Below, piece by piece: positions 43,382 to 54,054 of a stretch of DNA of 54,054 nt (position 1 is the first letter of the stretch; each line of letters begins with the position of its first letter). This DNA comes from Clostridia bacterium. Lineage in GTDB: Bacteria > Bacillota > Clostridia > TANB77 > CAG-508. Location: NCBI GenBank assembly GCA_017470645.1, contig JAFUYJ010000008.1, forward strand, positions 1 through 54,054, read 5' to 3'. Below the pieces are notes generated by a model that saw nothing but the letters and a program-made list of their open reading frames with translations, was not told the DNA's origin and did not search any database. The position numbers and the translations under genes are program-made.

Positions 43382-45394
43382 TTAAACTGGTAACACAATC
43401 TCAAAAGTAGTGCCCTTACCAACCTCAGATTCAAACCTCATATTTCCATTGAAGTGAGCTCTAATGTTAGAATAAGACATAAACAATCCAAGACCAGTAC
43501 CGTTTTTTCCTTTAGTTGTAACCATTTCTTTAAATAATTTCTCTTGTATATCTTCTGGAATTCCCTTACCGTAATCAGTAACAGAAATTACCAAATTCTT
43601 TCCTTCCATGTTAAAGTCTAAATCAATGCTATTATTTTCAGAACCGTCATATGCTTGAATAGCATTTGAAATCAAGTTGTTTAAAACTTGTACTAAACTA
43701 TTAACATCTCCGTTTAAGGTTAAATTTTCATCAACATTCATATTAATATTTAAGTCTGTTAAAGAGTGTTTTAATTCGTGTTTCATTAGAATTTGAACTC
43801 TCTTAACCAACTCATTTATTGTAAATGAAACAATTTCTTGATTTGAAAGTGTAACAGCTTGACCTTTAACAGCTGTAATTACATCAGACATATACGATGT
43901 ATAGCTATCAATTTTTTCTACCCAATTTTTCATATCTTGAGCTATTTCGTGGTGATCTGAAATAGTAACGTCGCTATCACCAATTGATTTATCATATTCA
44001 TTAATTAAATCTTTTAACCCTTCAGATGCACCAGATATAGACATTATTGGTGTTTTTAAGTTGTGGGCAATTCCACCAACCATCTGTCCTAAAGTAGCTA
44101 AACGTTCTTTTTCCATTAAAATTTCCTGATTGCTTTCTATTTCCTCAATATGCTTTTCGTTCAATTCTTGAATTTTATTATAATTATATGACAAGTCACC
44201 ATATTCATTGTTTGATGTAATAGGTAGTTGCTTACCAGTACCAGTGTTTAAGATTTCTTCAAGACTTGTTGAAATTTTAATTAACTCATTTGATAAGTTC
44301 TTAGTTAAATAATAAACTATGTAAGAGAAGGCCAATGTTACTATTACGATTATAAATGAATAGTAAATTAGTAAATCCGTATCTACAGTTTGATATTTAT
44401 ATCCAATGTACCATGTTTGTCCATTAGAGTCTATTAATTTTGTACTGCAAAGCTGTTCGTCAACACCAAATTTTTCGTACCAAATACCTTTGGTTCTTTC
44501 ATCAAAGAAATCTCTGTAATCAAGAACGAATGAAGTAATTTCGCCATCTTCTTTTGATGTATATATTTCCTTGTCATCAGGTGTTATTATAAAGTAATAA
44601 TCCCAGTTATTTTTTAAAGGAATAGTGTCTAATTGTTTCTTTAAATTAGACATATTAACGTCTTTTGGTTGAATGTTTTTAGTATCTATATAAGCTCTGT
44701 AGTAATTTGCTGATGCATAACCTTCTTGTGTAACTGCCTTAGAATATCCTATCAAAGATAACACTATCAAAATTACAAGAAAGATAGGAGTTATTTGTAT
44801 AATGATGTTTTTTGAATTTGTAATTCTAAATCCAGTATGCTTTTCGTATGTTGGGCAGACATCATATGTTGTTAATAGAATTTGCGTTAGATACCTTCGC
44901 GTAACAATTAGCATCAATATAGCAAGTAATGATGCAATTGAAAGTATTATAAGAGTGAACCTAATAATGCTTAATATATTAGCAAGCATTATAAAATTAA
45001 ATATTAATCCAACTCCTAGAAATAGTATTATTTGAAATGCAAAGAATTTATATGGAATGTTTATACAATCCTTTCTAACACGTTTGATTTCCTCATAAGA
45101 AATTTTTTCTTTTCTATAATACTTATTCATATATTTATAGATTCGTTTAGTAAGTAAACTAAATGAGAATAGATGAATTCCAACTCCCATAAATAATGCA
45201 ATTGTATACTGCTGAACGTGTGTTAAAGGTTGAACAGCATCTTGAAATGCAAAATCTTCTGTATAAGGTGGGAAGTTTTGCGCTAAAGGCATTATAAAAT
45301 ACGAAATTATAACTGCGATTAAATCTGCCAAAATAACTAGTCCAACAAATTTCAGCTTATGTTTTACAACTTCTTTTGTGTTTTTTCTTTTCAC
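43382..45394 (-). CDS. Sensor histidine kinase, second gene of NRPS operon
   Basis: 670 residues, GTG start at 45394 after AAAAGGAGG. The N-terminal half has about six membrane helices, an extracytoplasmic sensor region of about 120 residues (about 225-345) and another helix. The kinase core is complete: H-box GGIAHNLKTP (His444), N-box LNNLISNAIQAY, G1 DYGKGIPE, G2 GTGLGLFMS. No response regulator lies beside it; the HD-GYP regulator at 13904 is an orphan too. It starts 35 bases after the NRPS stop on the same strand, so it is most likely cotranscribed with the NRPS. Confidence 0.92.
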   Translation of the reverse strand: MKRKNTKEVVKHKLKFVGLVILADLIAVIISYFIMPLAQNFPPYTEDFAFQDAVQPLTHVQQYTIALFMGVGIHLFSFSLLTKRIYKYMNKYYRKEKISYEEIKRVRKDCINIPYKFFAFQIILFLGVGLIFNFIMLANILSIIRFTLIILSIASLLAILMLIVTRRYLTQILLTTYDVCPTYEKHTGFRITNSKNIIIQITPIFLVILIVLSLIGYSKAVTQEGYASANYYRAYIDTKNIQPKDVNMSNLKKQLDTIPLKNNWDYYFIITPDDKEIYTSKEDGEITSFVLDYRDFFDERTKGIWYEKFGVDEQLCSTKLIDSNGQTWYIGYKYQTVDTDLLIYYSFIIVIVTLAFSYIVYYLTKNLSNELIKISTSLEEILNTGTGKQLPITSNNEYGDLSYNYNKIQELNEKHIEEIESNQEILMEKERLATLGQMVGGIAHNLKTPIMSISGASEGLKDLINEYDKSIGDSDVTISDHHEIAQDMKNWVEKIDSYTSYMSDVITAVKGQAVTLSNQEIVSFTINELVKRVQILMKHELKHSLTDLNINMNVDENLTLNGDVNSLVQVLNNLISNAIQAYDGSENNSIDLDFNMEGKNLVISVTDYGKGIPEDIQEKLFKEMVTTKGKNGTGLGLFMSYSNIRAHFNGNMRFESEVGKGTTFEIVLPV

Positions 45395-45429
45395 TTTTGT
45401 ACCTCCTTTTTAATTGAGTAATAAATTTA

Positions 45430-48400
45430 TCATTCGAAAATTTTTCTAATGTAGTCTTCGTCAGTTTTTGACCATTCAAATCCACAGTTTTTCAAACTGT
45501 TTAAACTGATTTTTTGAGAGTATTTGTTTAAATTAGTTCCTAAAATATATTCTTTTACATAAACATCATCTAATGAGTTTAAAGCATTTAAGAACTTATA
45601 TGAACTAACTATTGATAGTGTGTAGCCCATTTTATTAAAAATATTAACAATTTTTCTTATGCTAATTTCGTTGTTGTTTAGAATGTGGTAGATAACACTT
45701 GAATTATCAGTAAGTAGCCTAACAATAGAATCTGCACATTCATCAACTGGGCTAAATTCAACCTTTATATCTAGTAAATCTTCTGTTACAACTCCTAGTT
45801 GAAGTATAGATTTAAAAGCATTTAAGAACATGTTTTGATTTGCATTTTTTTGGAAAACTCCATCACTTTGTCTTGGCATAATATTACCAAGCCTGAAAAT
45901 TTTTGCTTTTAAACCGTTATTGCATACAGCATCTAAAATATGTTTTTCGCCATTAAATTTACTAACTAGATATGGGTTATTATTAAATACTTGCTTGATG
46001 TACAATGTGTTTTCGTCATATACTTTATCAATAGTAGAACGCCCTTTAAATCCAGCAATTGATAATGTTGAAATATGTGCAAGACTTATTTTATCTCCAC
46101 AAAAATCAATAATATTATCAACGCTTACTATATTATCAACCTTAATTTCTTCAGGTTTAGAGAAGTGCTTAACGTTTGCTGCAGAGTTAATTACAGTTGT
46201 AACTGAGTTTTTAAGTAACATGTAAGTGTCTTCAGCTAAATTGAAATTAGGTTTTGTAATCTCTCCATTTAAGATTATAACCTTATCTTCAATTAATTTA
46301 AATAGTTTTGAATCAGAATTGTAATAAAAATCTATCATCATTTTTAATCGTTCAGAAGCTTCTAATCCAATTTTATTTCTTATAATGCAATATATTTTTT
46401 TAACTTTTTTATTTAATAACAATTCGTGTAATAAGTGTATTCCTAAGAATCCAGTAACTCCTGTTAATAAAACGGTGCTAATATCAAAACCAGAATTAGA
46501 TTTATCATCCGTATTAAGCTTATTAATTTCAGGAAGATTGATGTTTTCAATTCCATCAATTTCAACTTCTAATCCATTACCGTTGTTTTTGTTCTCGATA
46601 AACTGAGCTAAATCTTGAATGCATGAGTTAGTGTAGAAATCTTGCATGTTTAATTTATAATTTCGAAGTGCAACCGAAATTGATGTAAGAGTTAGCGAAT
46701 CTATTCCTAAATCGTCTTGAAAGTCATCTGTTATTGAGAAATCGTCTATGTGTAATAAATCTTTAATAATGTTGTAGATTTCGAATTCTACGGCAGTTCT
46801 AGGTTTTACAATAGAGCGACTTTGATTCTTCAATTCCTTAATAGCTATCTCTTTTAAAGCTTGTCTATGTATTTTTCCAGAAGTGTTTCTTGGAATATCA
46901 TCAAGCTCAATAATTTTTCTTGGTTGCATATAGAAAGACAGATTTTCCTTTAAATAGTTTTTTATGTTTGCAACAGAAACTGTTTTTTCATTATTTCTAA
47001 CAAACAAAACAATAGCTTTCGTATTTTTGTATGGAACCGCAATACAGTAGCTTTCAATGTTTTCTCCAAGCAGATTATTAATTCTTGTTTCTACTTCATT
47101 TAGTGCTACCAAATAGCCACCGTTTACTTTTACAATATCGTCATTTCTTCCAATAAACTCAAGTTCTAAATTATCGTTTATTTTAGCAATATCTCCAGTT
47201 TTATAAGCATGTACTAAACTATTGGTAATTTGATTATAAAACTTTGTAAATCTTGCCTCGGTTTGCTCTGGTAAATTTAGATATCCCTTTGCAATATTTT
47301 TTATAGAGTTATCATCTTCATAAACTACAAGTTCACCTTGATTTCCAATAGGAAGGAGTGAGTTCTTTTCACTTAAAATTGCAATTCTGCTTCCAGGAAT
47401 TGGTTTTCCAATTGATGAATAATCAGCTTCAATATCTTCATCTGTATATTTTTTGAAAGTTGTAAACATTGTTACTTCGGTTGGACCGTATAGATTTATA
47501 ATGTTTACATTTTTATGCCTGGTCATGAATTGTTTTAAAATTGCAGGTTTTAGAACTTCTCCACCTGTACCTAAAAGCCTTAAAGATGATATGTCATAGT
47601 TGTAGTTTTCATCGGCAGATACAATATTTTCAATCCACTTAGGAATTAAAAATGAACGTGTTACTTTATATTTTTGGATTAACTCTAGTACTTTAACTGG
47701 GTTTAATTCATCATTTTTTCCAACAAGAACAAGGGTACCACCAATTAAAAGTGAAGAGTAGATATCAATTCCAGATGCATCAAAAGAGTATTTTAATAAA
47801 CTCATAGAAACATCTGAAAATAATGGCTTTAATATACTGTCTTGTTTAATAGATTCAACTAAACTAATAATGTTTTTATGCATAACTTGAACACCTTTAG
47901 GGTTTCCAGTTGAACCAGAAGTGTATATTGTGTAAGCAATATTTGATGGCTTAATATTTTTGTTTTTTATTGATATTTTAAACGCCCCATTATTTAAATT
48001 TTTTCCAAATCCGGAATCATCTAATTCATTAAAGCTATCTAAATAAGCAGGTGTGAAGATATCACTTAAGTTTAAACATTCAATATTAAATTTTTTAACT
48101 ATCTCGTCGTATTTTTTATGTGTTAATACCATACTAGGATTACAATCTTTAATGATATATTTTATTCTATCGCCATTTTCGTCTGGTAGAATTGGTACAT
48201 AATAGCAACCAACTTTTAAAGCAGCAAACATAGCAATAATCATGTCAAAACTTTTATCGAATAGCAAAACGATAGGGGAGTTAGGGCATAATTCGTTATC
48301 AATTAGCATGTCGGCCAATGTGCTTACTTTGTCATAAAATTCCTCGTAGCTCATCTTTAAATTTTCGCAAATTAGAGCGGTTTTCTTAGGATGTTTTTGA

Positions 48401-49875
48401 ACCACTTCTTCTAAGTAGTCTATTACATTTTTGTCTATTTCAGGCATGTTGCCGGTATTATTAAATTTTTTCAATAACTGTGTTTGATGATTACTTAATA
48501 TATTGAAATCTGATATTTTAATTATATTTGTAGTGTTATCAACAGTTTCGATGTTTTCAGAATTATTTTTGTTATTTTCCAAATTATAATTTAAAACTTG
48601 TTCAATCAAGTGAAAAATAGTTTCATTAATTCTATCAATATCACTATCGCTAAAAACTGATGTTAAATAATCAATAGCAAATAATTTCCTTACGTTTAAT
48701 TGCGTTAAATGAAATGTAATAGAATTATTCTGCTCTCCAGAAAACAACCATGCACATTCTCCAATTCCTTTATTCCAAGGTTCATTGATAGTTTTATCAT
48801 AACATTTAGAATTAAATTCTTCTCCAGAAACATTAATCTGATAAGAGAATCCAATTTCATATAAATTGCTATTAATACCTTTTTCGTCGTCAAACATTTT
48901 CTGAATATTGTAATAAGGGAAGCTACCATGTTTATACAAACCAAGATTCTTAGAATTAATGTCTTTACATAATTCGACAAAATTCGACATTTCATCAATG
49001 CAAATATGTAAGGGTAAAGTAGCAACGTGTAATCCAGTTTCTTCAAACTCTCCGAATCTTTTTTGTCTGTTTAAGAAAGGTGTGCCTATAGCAAAATTAT
49101 TTATGTTATAAATATTGTGAAAGTAAACCGCAATAATTCCAAGGAAAAATGCGTATTCTGTAAGTTTATTTTCGGCGCAATAACTCTCTATTTTGGTACA
49201 TATATCAGCTGGAATTTCATGCTCAAATCTCTTAGCTGATTTATCAAAATTATTTATGTTTTTGAAAAAAGTACAAGGTTCAATAGATTTTATAGTTTTG
49301 TTCCAAAAATCGGTATCTTTAACAAACCTGGTTGAATTAAGATATTCTTGCTCTCTTTCAATGAAATCTATATAACTAGGCTTTTTATAATTATCTAATG
49401 AAGTGCCATTTTCTAGGGCACAATAAATCTCTTTAATTTGATCTGCAACTTGGGTCATACCCCAACCATCAGAAAGAATATGGTGGGATTTGTAAAGAAC
49501 AAAACAATTATAAGGAGTCTGTATAATGGCTAGTTCATTGACTTTTCCTTCAACAGACAATAAATCTCCTTTTTCATTTTCAATAACGCTTAATATTTCT
49601 TCGGAGTCATGCTTGATAATTCTTGAAGGAATATATTTGAAATCTTCTACATACTGCTGAATATTACAATTTTCATCAACAATAAAACGAAGCCTTAAAG
49701 AATCGTTAATTTCCCTAATTTTATTCAAAGTTTTATCAAGCAAAGTTAAATCTGTGTCTTTTGGTAATTTTAAAACAGAAAAAATTGAATTTAAATTTTT
49801 GCTATTTTCACTAACCTGCTCCAATTGCCAAATATTCATTTGTGGACCGGTTAAAGGGTACAGTCTTTTGTCCAT
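45430..49875 (-). CDS. Single-module NRPS with terminal reductase (C-A-T-R)
   Basis: 1481 residues from the ATG at 49875 (AAAGGATG before it; the frame is open 39 codons further upstream without support). The condensation domain (about 1-450) has SHHILSDG, the adenylation domain (about 485-985) has TIYTSGSTGNPKG, NLYGPTEVTMFTT, YKTGD, GRNDDIVKVNGG and NTSGK, the carrier domain has GIDSL with the phosphopantetheine Ser at about 1060, and the reductase (about 1135-1481) has VLLTGVTGFLG and the YLVSK active-site pair. The expected product is an acylated amino aldehyde, or an alcohol or cyclic product made from it, as described for gut-Clostridia NRPSs with reductase ends. No phosphopantetheinyl transferase is in view. 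Confidence 0.93.
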   Translation of the reverse strand: MDKRLYPLTGPQMNIWQLEQVSENSKNLNSIFSVLKLPKDTDLTLLDKTLNKIREINDSLRLRFIVDENCNIQQYVEDFKYIPSRIIKHDSEEILSVIENEKGDLLSVEGKVNELAIIQTPYNCFVLYKSHHILSDGWGMTQVADQIKEIYCALENGTSLDNYKKPSYIDFIEREQEYLNSTRFVKDTDFWNKTIKSIEPCTFFKNINNFDKSAKRFEHEIPADICTKIESYCAENKLTEYAFFLGIIAVYFHNIYNINNFAIGTPFLNRQKRFGEFEETGLHVATLPLHICIDEMSNFVELCKDINSKNLGLYKHGSFPYYNIQKMFDDEKGINSNLYEIGFSYQINVSGEEFNSKCYDKTINEPWNKGIGECAWLFSGEQNNSITFHLTQLNVRKLFAIDYLTSVFSDSDIDRINETIFHLIEQVLNYNLENNKNNSENIETVDNTTNIIKISDFNILSNHQTQLLKKFNNTGNMPEIDKNVIDYLEEVVQKHPKKTALICENLKMSYEEFYDKVSTLADMLIDNELCPNSPIVLLFDKSFDMIIAMFAALKVGCYYVPILPDENGDRIKYIIKDCNPSMVLTHKKYDEIVKKFNIECLNLSDIFTPAYLDSFNELDDSGFGKNLNNGAFKISIKNKNIKPSNIAYTIYTSGSTGNPKGVQVMHKNIISLVESIKQDSILKPLFSDVSMSLLKYSFDASGIDIYSSLLIGGTLVLVGKNDELNPVKVLELIQKYKVTRSFLIPKWIENIVSADENYNYDISSLRLLGTGGEVLKPAILKQFMTRHKNVNIINLYGPTEVTMFTTFKKYTDEDIEADYSSIGKPIPGSRIAILSEKNSLLPIGNQGELVVYEDDNSIKNIAKGYLNLPEQTEARFTKFYNQITNSLVHAYKTGDIAKINDNLELEFIGRNDDIVKVNGGYLVALNEVETRINNLLGENIESYCIAVPYKNTKAIVLFVRNNEKTVSVANIKNYLKENLSFYMQPRKIIELDDIPRNTSGKIHRQALKEIAIKELKNQSRSIVKPRTAVEFEIYNIIKDLLHIDDFSITDDFQDDLGIDSLTLTSISVALRNYKLNMQDFYTNSCIQDLAQFIENKNNGNGLEVEIDGIENINLPEINKLNTDDKSNSGFDISTVLLTGVTGFLGIHLLHELLLNKKVKKIYCIIRNKIGLEASERLKMMIDFYYNSDSKLFKLIEDKVIILNGEITKPNFNLAEDTYMLLKNSVTTVINSAANVKHFSKPEEIKVDNIVSVDNIIDFCGDKISLAHISTLSIAGFKGRSTIDKVYDENTLYIKQVFNNNPYLVSKFNGEKHILDAVCNNGLKAKIFRLGNIMPRQSDGVFQKNANQNMFLNAFKSILQLGVVTEDLLDIKVEFSPVDECADSIVRLLTDNSSVIYHILNNNEISIRKIVNIFNKMGYTLSIVSSYKFLNALNSLDDVYVKEYILGTNLNKYSQKISLNSLKNCGFEWSKTDEDYIRKIFE

Positions 49876-49917
49876 TATTTTACATCCTTTCTTTCGTGCA
49901 AATCTAAACTTACTCAT

Positions 49918-49945
49918 ATTATATAATAAAAAAAACAAAAAGCAA
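49918..49945 (-). promoter_or_regulatory. Probable promoter of NRPS-kinase operon
   Basis: Minus-strand TTGCTT (49945-49940), 16-base spacer, TATAAT (49923-49918), 43 bases before the ATG. Confidence 0.6.
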
Positions 49946-49998
49946 CAATTTTTATACAAAAAAACTTGAAAAAAATAGGAAAAATTAGCCAAAACTCA

Positions 49999-50028
49999 TT
50001 GACAAACACCTTTAAAATATTATATAAT
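49999..50028 (+). promoter_or_regulatory. rpoB promoter
   Basis: TTGACA (49999-50004), 18-base spacer, TATAAT (50023-50028). The leader to the TTG start is about 190 bases and contains only a weak hairpin with a T run near 50136-50170. The gap 49876-50223 otherwise holds the two divergent promoters and no gene. Confidence 0.8.
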
Positions 50029-50223
50029 AAAGCAGTTACTTAATTTCGTTATTTTTAATTTAAAAAAGAGGAATTGATATAGATAAACTTACTCATCTTT
50101 AAGGGATTAAAAGGGGCAGAAAATTCCAAGAAGTGGTAAGTCAATTTTTATATTCAAGAAGGACTTTTTTAAATTCAAATATAAATTTTATTCTGCTTAA
50201 ATTTAATTAGGGGTGATTTTAAG

Positions 50224-53200
50224 TTGGTAAAAGACGTAAAGCACGAAAAAGTCGTGCGTAAAAGCTTTGCAAAAATCGGTGACTCAATTGAAATTCCAAA
50301 CCTTATCCAAGTACAAAAAGATTCATACAATTGGTTCATCGAAGAAGGATTAGGCGAAGTATTAAGAGATATTTCACCAATCATTGACTATTCAGGCAAC
50401 TTAGTTCTTGAATTTTTCGATTACTACATGGAAGACAAAACTAAATACACAGTAGAAGAAGCAAAAGAAAGAGACACAACATATTCAACAAGACTACACG
50501 TAAAAGTAAGATTAATCAACAGAGAGACAGGGGAAATTAAAGAGCAAGAAATCTATTTAGGAGATTTCCCATTAATGACTGAAAGTGGAACATTCGTAAT
50601 TAACGGAGCTGAAAGAGTTGTAGTAAGCCAGTTAGTTCGTTCACCAGGATGTTATTACGCAAGCGATTTTGACAAAACAGGAAAACGTATTTATACATCA
50701 ACTGTAATGCCAATTCGTGGAGCATGGATTGAATATGAAACAGACTCAAACGACATTATCAACGTAAGAGTTGATAGAACAAGAAAATTACCAGTTACTT
50801 GCTTATTAAGAGCAATTGGTATTGCAACAGACCAAGAAATTATGGATTTATTTGGTGAAGATGAAAAAATCATGGCAACAATAGCTAAAGATCCAATCAA
50901 AACTGCTGATGAAGCAATCACTGAAATTTACAAAAAATTAAGACCAGGTGAACTTCCAACAGTAGATGCAGCAAGAAACCTATTCAATGGATTATTCTTT
51001 GATGCAAGAAGATATGATTTAGCTAAAGTTGGTAGATTCAAATTCAACCAAAAATTAAGCTTAGCAACAAGAATTACAGGAAAAGAAGCATTTGCAGATG
51101 TTATCGATCCATCAACAGGAGAAGTTCTAGTTGAAAAAGGTGCAATTATTTCAGAAGATGTTGCAAGAAATATTCAAGATACAGGAATTAATATCGTAGA
51201 CGTAAAAGTTGAAGATAAAAAAGTAAGAGTAATAGGAAATGGAACAGTAAATATCCACAAAGTATTACCAAATGTGGATTTAAGCAAACTACATTTCAAA
51301 GAGGATGTTAATTATGAAATACTAAAATCAATCATCGACACAACAGATGAAAAAGATTTAGTAAAAGTATTAAAAGAAAGATATGATGAATTAGTTCCTA
51401 AACACATTACAAACGAAGATATTATCGCATCAATCAGCTATTTAGTAAACTTAGACCACGGTTTAGGTGAAATAGATGATATTGACCACTTAGGAAACAG
51501 ACGTATCAGATGTGTTGGTGAATTATTACAAAACCAATTCAGAATTGGTTTAACAAGACTTGAAAGAGCTGTTCGTGAAAGAATGACAACACAAGACTTA
51601 GACGTAGTAACACCACAAACATTAATAAACACAAAACCAATCACTTCTTCAATTAGAGAATTCTTTGGAAGTTCACAATTATCACAATTCATGGATCAAA
51701 CAAACCCACTTTCAGAATTAACTCATAAAAGAAGAATTTCAGCATTAGGACCTGGAGGTTTAACTCGTGAGAGAGCCGGATTCGAAGTTAGAGATATTCA
51801 CCATACACACTATGGTCGTTTATGTCCAGTAGAATCTCCTGAAGGACCAAACATCGGTCTTATATCAGCACTTTCATGTTTTGCAATTATTAACGAATAT
51901 GGTTTCATTGAAACTCCATACAAAAAAGTTGATAAAGAAACAGGAAAAGTTACAGATATAATCGAGTACATGCCAGCTGATGTTGAAGATAAATATGTAA
52001 TAGCAATGGCATCAGAACCATTAGACGAAGAAGGAAGATTCGTTCATGACAGAATCAGGGTTAGATACGCTAACGATATTCTTGAAGTTGATAAAGAACA
52101 AGTTGACTACATAGATGTATCACCAAAACAATTAGTTTCAGTTGCTGCTGCAATGATTCCTTTCTTGGAGCACGACGACGTTAAGCGTTCTCTAATGGGA
52201 TCAAACATGCAACGTCAAGCAGTTCCATTATTAATGCCAGAAGCTCCAATAGTTGGAACAGGTATTGAATATAAAGCTGCAAAAGACTCTGGAATCACAG
52301 TTACTGCTAAAAATGCAGGTATTGTAGAAAAAGTAACAGGTGATGAAATCCAAGTTAGAACAAAGAATGACACAATAGATACATATAAATTACGTAAGTT
52401 CAAAAGAACAAATGGTGGTACATGTATCAACCAAAGACCAGTAGTTACTAGAGGAGAAAAAGTTAAAGCAGGAGAACTTCTTGCAGATGGACCTTCAACA
52501 GTAAATGGTGAAATGTCATTAGGTAAAAACGTATTAATAGCTTTCACAACATGGGAAGGTTATAACTACGAGGATGCTGTATTAATCAGCGAAAGATTAG
52601 TAAAAGAAGATGTTTACACATCAATACATATAGAAGAATACGACTGCGAATGTCGTGATACAAAATTAGGACCAGAAGAAATCACACGTGATATACCAAA
52701 CGTTGGTGATGATAGCTTAAAAGACCTAGATGAGGACGGAATTATAAGAATTGGTGCTGAAGTAAGACCAGGAGATATCCTAGTTGGAAAGGTTACTCCA
52801 AAAGGAGAAACAGAATTAACAGCAGAGGAAAGATTATTACGTGCTATCTTTGGTGAAAAAGCTAGAGAAGTAAGAGATACATCACTTCGTGTACCACATG
52901 GTGAAGCTGGAACTATAGTTGATGTTAAAATATTCACTAGAGAAAATTCAGATGAATTAGGACCTGGTGTAAATCAAGTAATAAGATGTTATATTGCAAC
53001 AAAGAGAAAAATATCAGTTGGAGATAAAATGGCTGGACGTCACGGAAACAAAGGTGTTATTTCAAGAATATTACCAGAAGAAGACATGCCATTCATGCCA
53101 GATGGTACACCAGTTGATATAGTTCTTAACCCACTAGGTGTTCCTTCTCGTATGAACTTGGGTCAAGTTCTTGAAGTTCACTTAGGAATGGCTGCAAGAG

Positions 53201-53970
53201 CATTAGGATGGAAAGTATCAACACCAGTATTTGATGGTGCAAAATCTTATGAAATAGAAGAATTATTAGAACAAGCTGGATTACGTAAAGATGGTAAAAC
53301 AGTATTATATGATGGAAGAACAGGAGAAGCGTTTAAAAACCCAGTTACAGTTGGTGTTATGTACATGTTAAAACTTCACCACTTAGTTGATGATAAAATA
53401 CATGCTCGTTCAACTGGACCTTACTCATTAGTTACACAACAACCTTTAGGTGGTAAAGCACAATTCGGTGGACAACGTTTCGGTGAGATGGAAGTTTGGG
53501 CATTAGAGGCATATGGTGCAGCGTACACACTACAAGAAATGTTAACAGTAAAATCAGACGACGTTGTAGGAAGAGTAAAAACATATGAAGCTATTGTTAA
53601 AGGTGAAAACGTTCCAGAACCTGGTGTTCCAGAAAGTTTCAAAGTTTTAATAAAAGAACTTCAATCACTTGGATTAGATGTACGTCTATATTCAAATGAT
53701 GATGTTGAATTAGAATTAAAAGAACACATCGAAGATGGAATAGACTTCAATTTAGATAAAGCAAAATCACTAGACGAGGAAGAAGTTGTTGATGAATCTG
53801 AATTAGAAAACAGCTATATTGAAGCTGATGAAGATTTAGATGATGACAGTTTATTTAACCAAGATTTAGGTGATGAAGCTGATGATTTAATGATTTTTGA
53901 TAATGACTTAGCTGAGGACAACATATTAAATGAACAAGACATTTTAGATGATGAAGGAGGTGAGTTCTAA
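50224..53970 (+). CDS. rpoB: DNA-directed RNA polymerase subunit beta
   Basis: 1248 residues, complete. The TTG start follows AGGGGTGATTTT. Conserved blocks include the rifampicin region [34 protein letters not shown], the GPNIGLI block, [24 protein letters not shown] and the C-terminal [19 protein letters not shown]. It catalyses transcription together with the alpha and beta-prime subunits. An acidic Asp/Glu-rich tail of about 60 residues follows the usual end. The TAA overlaps the rpoC ATG by one base. There is no rplJ-rplL upstream; rpoB has its own promoter here. No in-frame CGG occurs in its 1248 codons. Confidence 0.99.
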   Translation: MVKDVKHEKVVRKSFAKIGDSIEIPNLIQVQKDSYNWFIEEGLGEVLRDISPIIDYSGNLVLEFFDYYMEDKTKYTVEEAKERDTTYSTRLHVKVRLINRETGEIKEQEIYLGDFPLMTESGTFVINGAERVVVSQLVRSPGCYYASDFDKTGKRIYTSTVMPIRGAWIEYETDSNDIINVRVDRTRKLPVTCLLRAIGIATDQEIMDLFGEDEKIMATIAKDPIKTADEAITEIYKKLRPGELPTVDAARNLFNGLFFDARRYDLAKVGRFKFNQKLSLATRITGKEAFADVIDPSTGEVLVEKGAIISEDVARNIQDTGINIVDVKVEDKKVRVIGNGTVNIHKVLPNVDLSKLHFKEDVNYEILKSIIDTTDEKDLVKVLKERYDELVPKHITNEDIIASISYLVNLDHGLGEIDDIDHLGNRRIRCVGELLQNQFRIGLTRLERAVRERMTTQDLDVVTPQTLINTKPITSSIREFFGSSQLSQFMDQTNPLSELTHKRRISALGPGGLTRERAGFEVRDIHHTHYGRLCPVESPEGPNIGLISALSCFAIINEYGFIETPYKKVDKETGKVTDIIEYMPADVEDKYVIAMASEPLDEEGRFVHDRIRVRYANDILEVDKEQVDYIDVSPKQLVSVAAAMIPFLEHDDVKRSLMGSNMQRQAVPLLMPEAPIVGTGIEYKAAKDSGITVTAKNAGIVEKVTGDEIQVRTKNDTIDTYKLRKFKRTNGGTCINQRPVVTRGEKVKAGELLADGPSTVNGEMSLGKNVLIAFTTWEGYNYEDAVLISERLVKEDVYTSIHIEEYDCECRDTKLGPEEITRDIPNVGDDSLKDLDEDGIIRIGAEVRPGDILVGKVTPKGETELTAEERLLRAIFGEKAREVRDTSLRVPHGEAGTIVDVKIFTRENSDELGPGVNQVIRCYIATKRKISVGDKMAGRHGNKGVISRILPEEDMPFMPDGTPVDIVLNPLGVPSRMNLGQVLEVHLGMAARALGWKVSTPVFDGAKSYEIEELLEQAGLRKDGKTVLYDGRTGEAFKNPVTVGVMYMLKLHHLVDDKIHARSTGPYSLVTQQPLGGKAQFGGQRFGEMEVWALEAYGAAYTLQEMLTVKSDDVVGRVKTYEAIVKGENVPEPGVPESFKVLIKELQSLGLDVRLYSNDDVELELKEHIEDGIDFNLDKAKSLDEEEVVDESELENSYIEADEDLDDDSLFNQDLGDEADDLMIFDNDLAEDNILNEQDILDDEGGEF

Positions 53971-54054
53971 TGGAACAACAAGACGAATTAGAATTATTTG
54001 ATAAAATTAAAATTGGATTAGCATCTGATGAACAAATAAGAGAATGGTCAAAAG
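53970..54054 (+). CDS. rpoC: RNA polymerase subunit beta-prime, N-terminal fragment
   Basis: Cut by the window edge. Twenty-eight codons are seen, including IKIGLASDEQIREWSK, the conserved start of RpoC. The ATG overlaps the rpoB stop, and GAAGGAGGTGAG lies in the end of rpoB. It is cotranscribed with rpoB. Confidence 0.95.
   Translation, partial: MEQQDELELFDKIKIGLASDEQIREWSK

Noticed and set aside
49876..49992. 39-codon N-terminal extension of the NRPS
   Set aside because: Its start has no ribosome site and it crosses the likely promoter; ATG 49875 has a site and begins at the condensation domain.

Overview
The window reads as the chromosome of a low-GC, Gram-positive Clostridia-type bacterium, probably a gut or other anaerobic lineage. 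The evidence is strong AG-rich Shine-Dalgarno sites, Arg written almost only as AGA, textbook TTGACA/TATAAT promoters, a Firmicutes set of families (YhaO/YhaN, YkvI, DUF5711, CvpA, LCP, ComEA, FliB), a gut-Clostridia style single-module NRPS with a reductase end, and rpoB/rpoC at the right edge. There is no rRNA, no CRISPR array and no intact insertion sequence. There is one tRNA, initiator tRNA-Met.

Layout. 0-3.8 kb: a small operon ending in an orphan VirD4/TraG-type coupling ATPase, then a decayed lipoprotein with a sortase-like region. 3.9-15 kb: housekeeping and envelope genes (YhaO-YhaN DNA repair pair, YkvI transporter, DUF5711, CvpA, LCP cell-wall ligase, D,D-carboxypeptidase, ComEA, HD-GYP response regulator). 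15-18 kb: tRNA-fMet on the minus strand and a second, inverted copy of its 3' 48 bases at 17.9 kb, enclosing six small genes. 18-30 kb: an accessory, defence-like island with hicAB, DUF4145, an integrase remnant, a truncated aminotransferase, a GHKL-ATPase/nuclease, a HEPN protein coupled to an ADP-ribosylglycohydrolase, MazG plus a DUF2075 helicase-nuclease, and an Mrr-like nuclease. 30-43 kb: lipoproteins, acetyltransferases, a HAM1-type pyrophosphatase, methyltransferases, an XRE regulator, VanZ-like, FliB and SprT-like proteins. 43-50 kb: a minus-strand NRPS (C-A-T-R) and sensor-kinase operon. 50-54 kb: rpoB and the start of rpoC.

The most striking signal is genome-level. Four genes are broken by what looks like a +1 frameshift, five sites in all (one gene has two). 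At every one the zero-frame codon at the break is CGG, and skipping its C restores the family sequence starting with a glycine GGN codon. In-frame CGG is otherwise absent from all intact native-looking genes here; the only three exceptions lie in a compositionally foreign acetyltransferase and in a gene already broken by a stop. This suggests CGG is an unassigned or starved codon that the ribosome passes by +1 frameshifting, so the frameshifted genes may be functional. Systematic sequence error is the competing explanation.

Other points: three genes switch from A/C-ending to G/T-ending codons between their 5' and 3' ends; the tRNA-fMet segment has the geometry of an invertible switch that would keep the tRNA intact in either state; a 141-bp cruciform element lies between convergent genes; and a family of palindromic repeats occurs three times.
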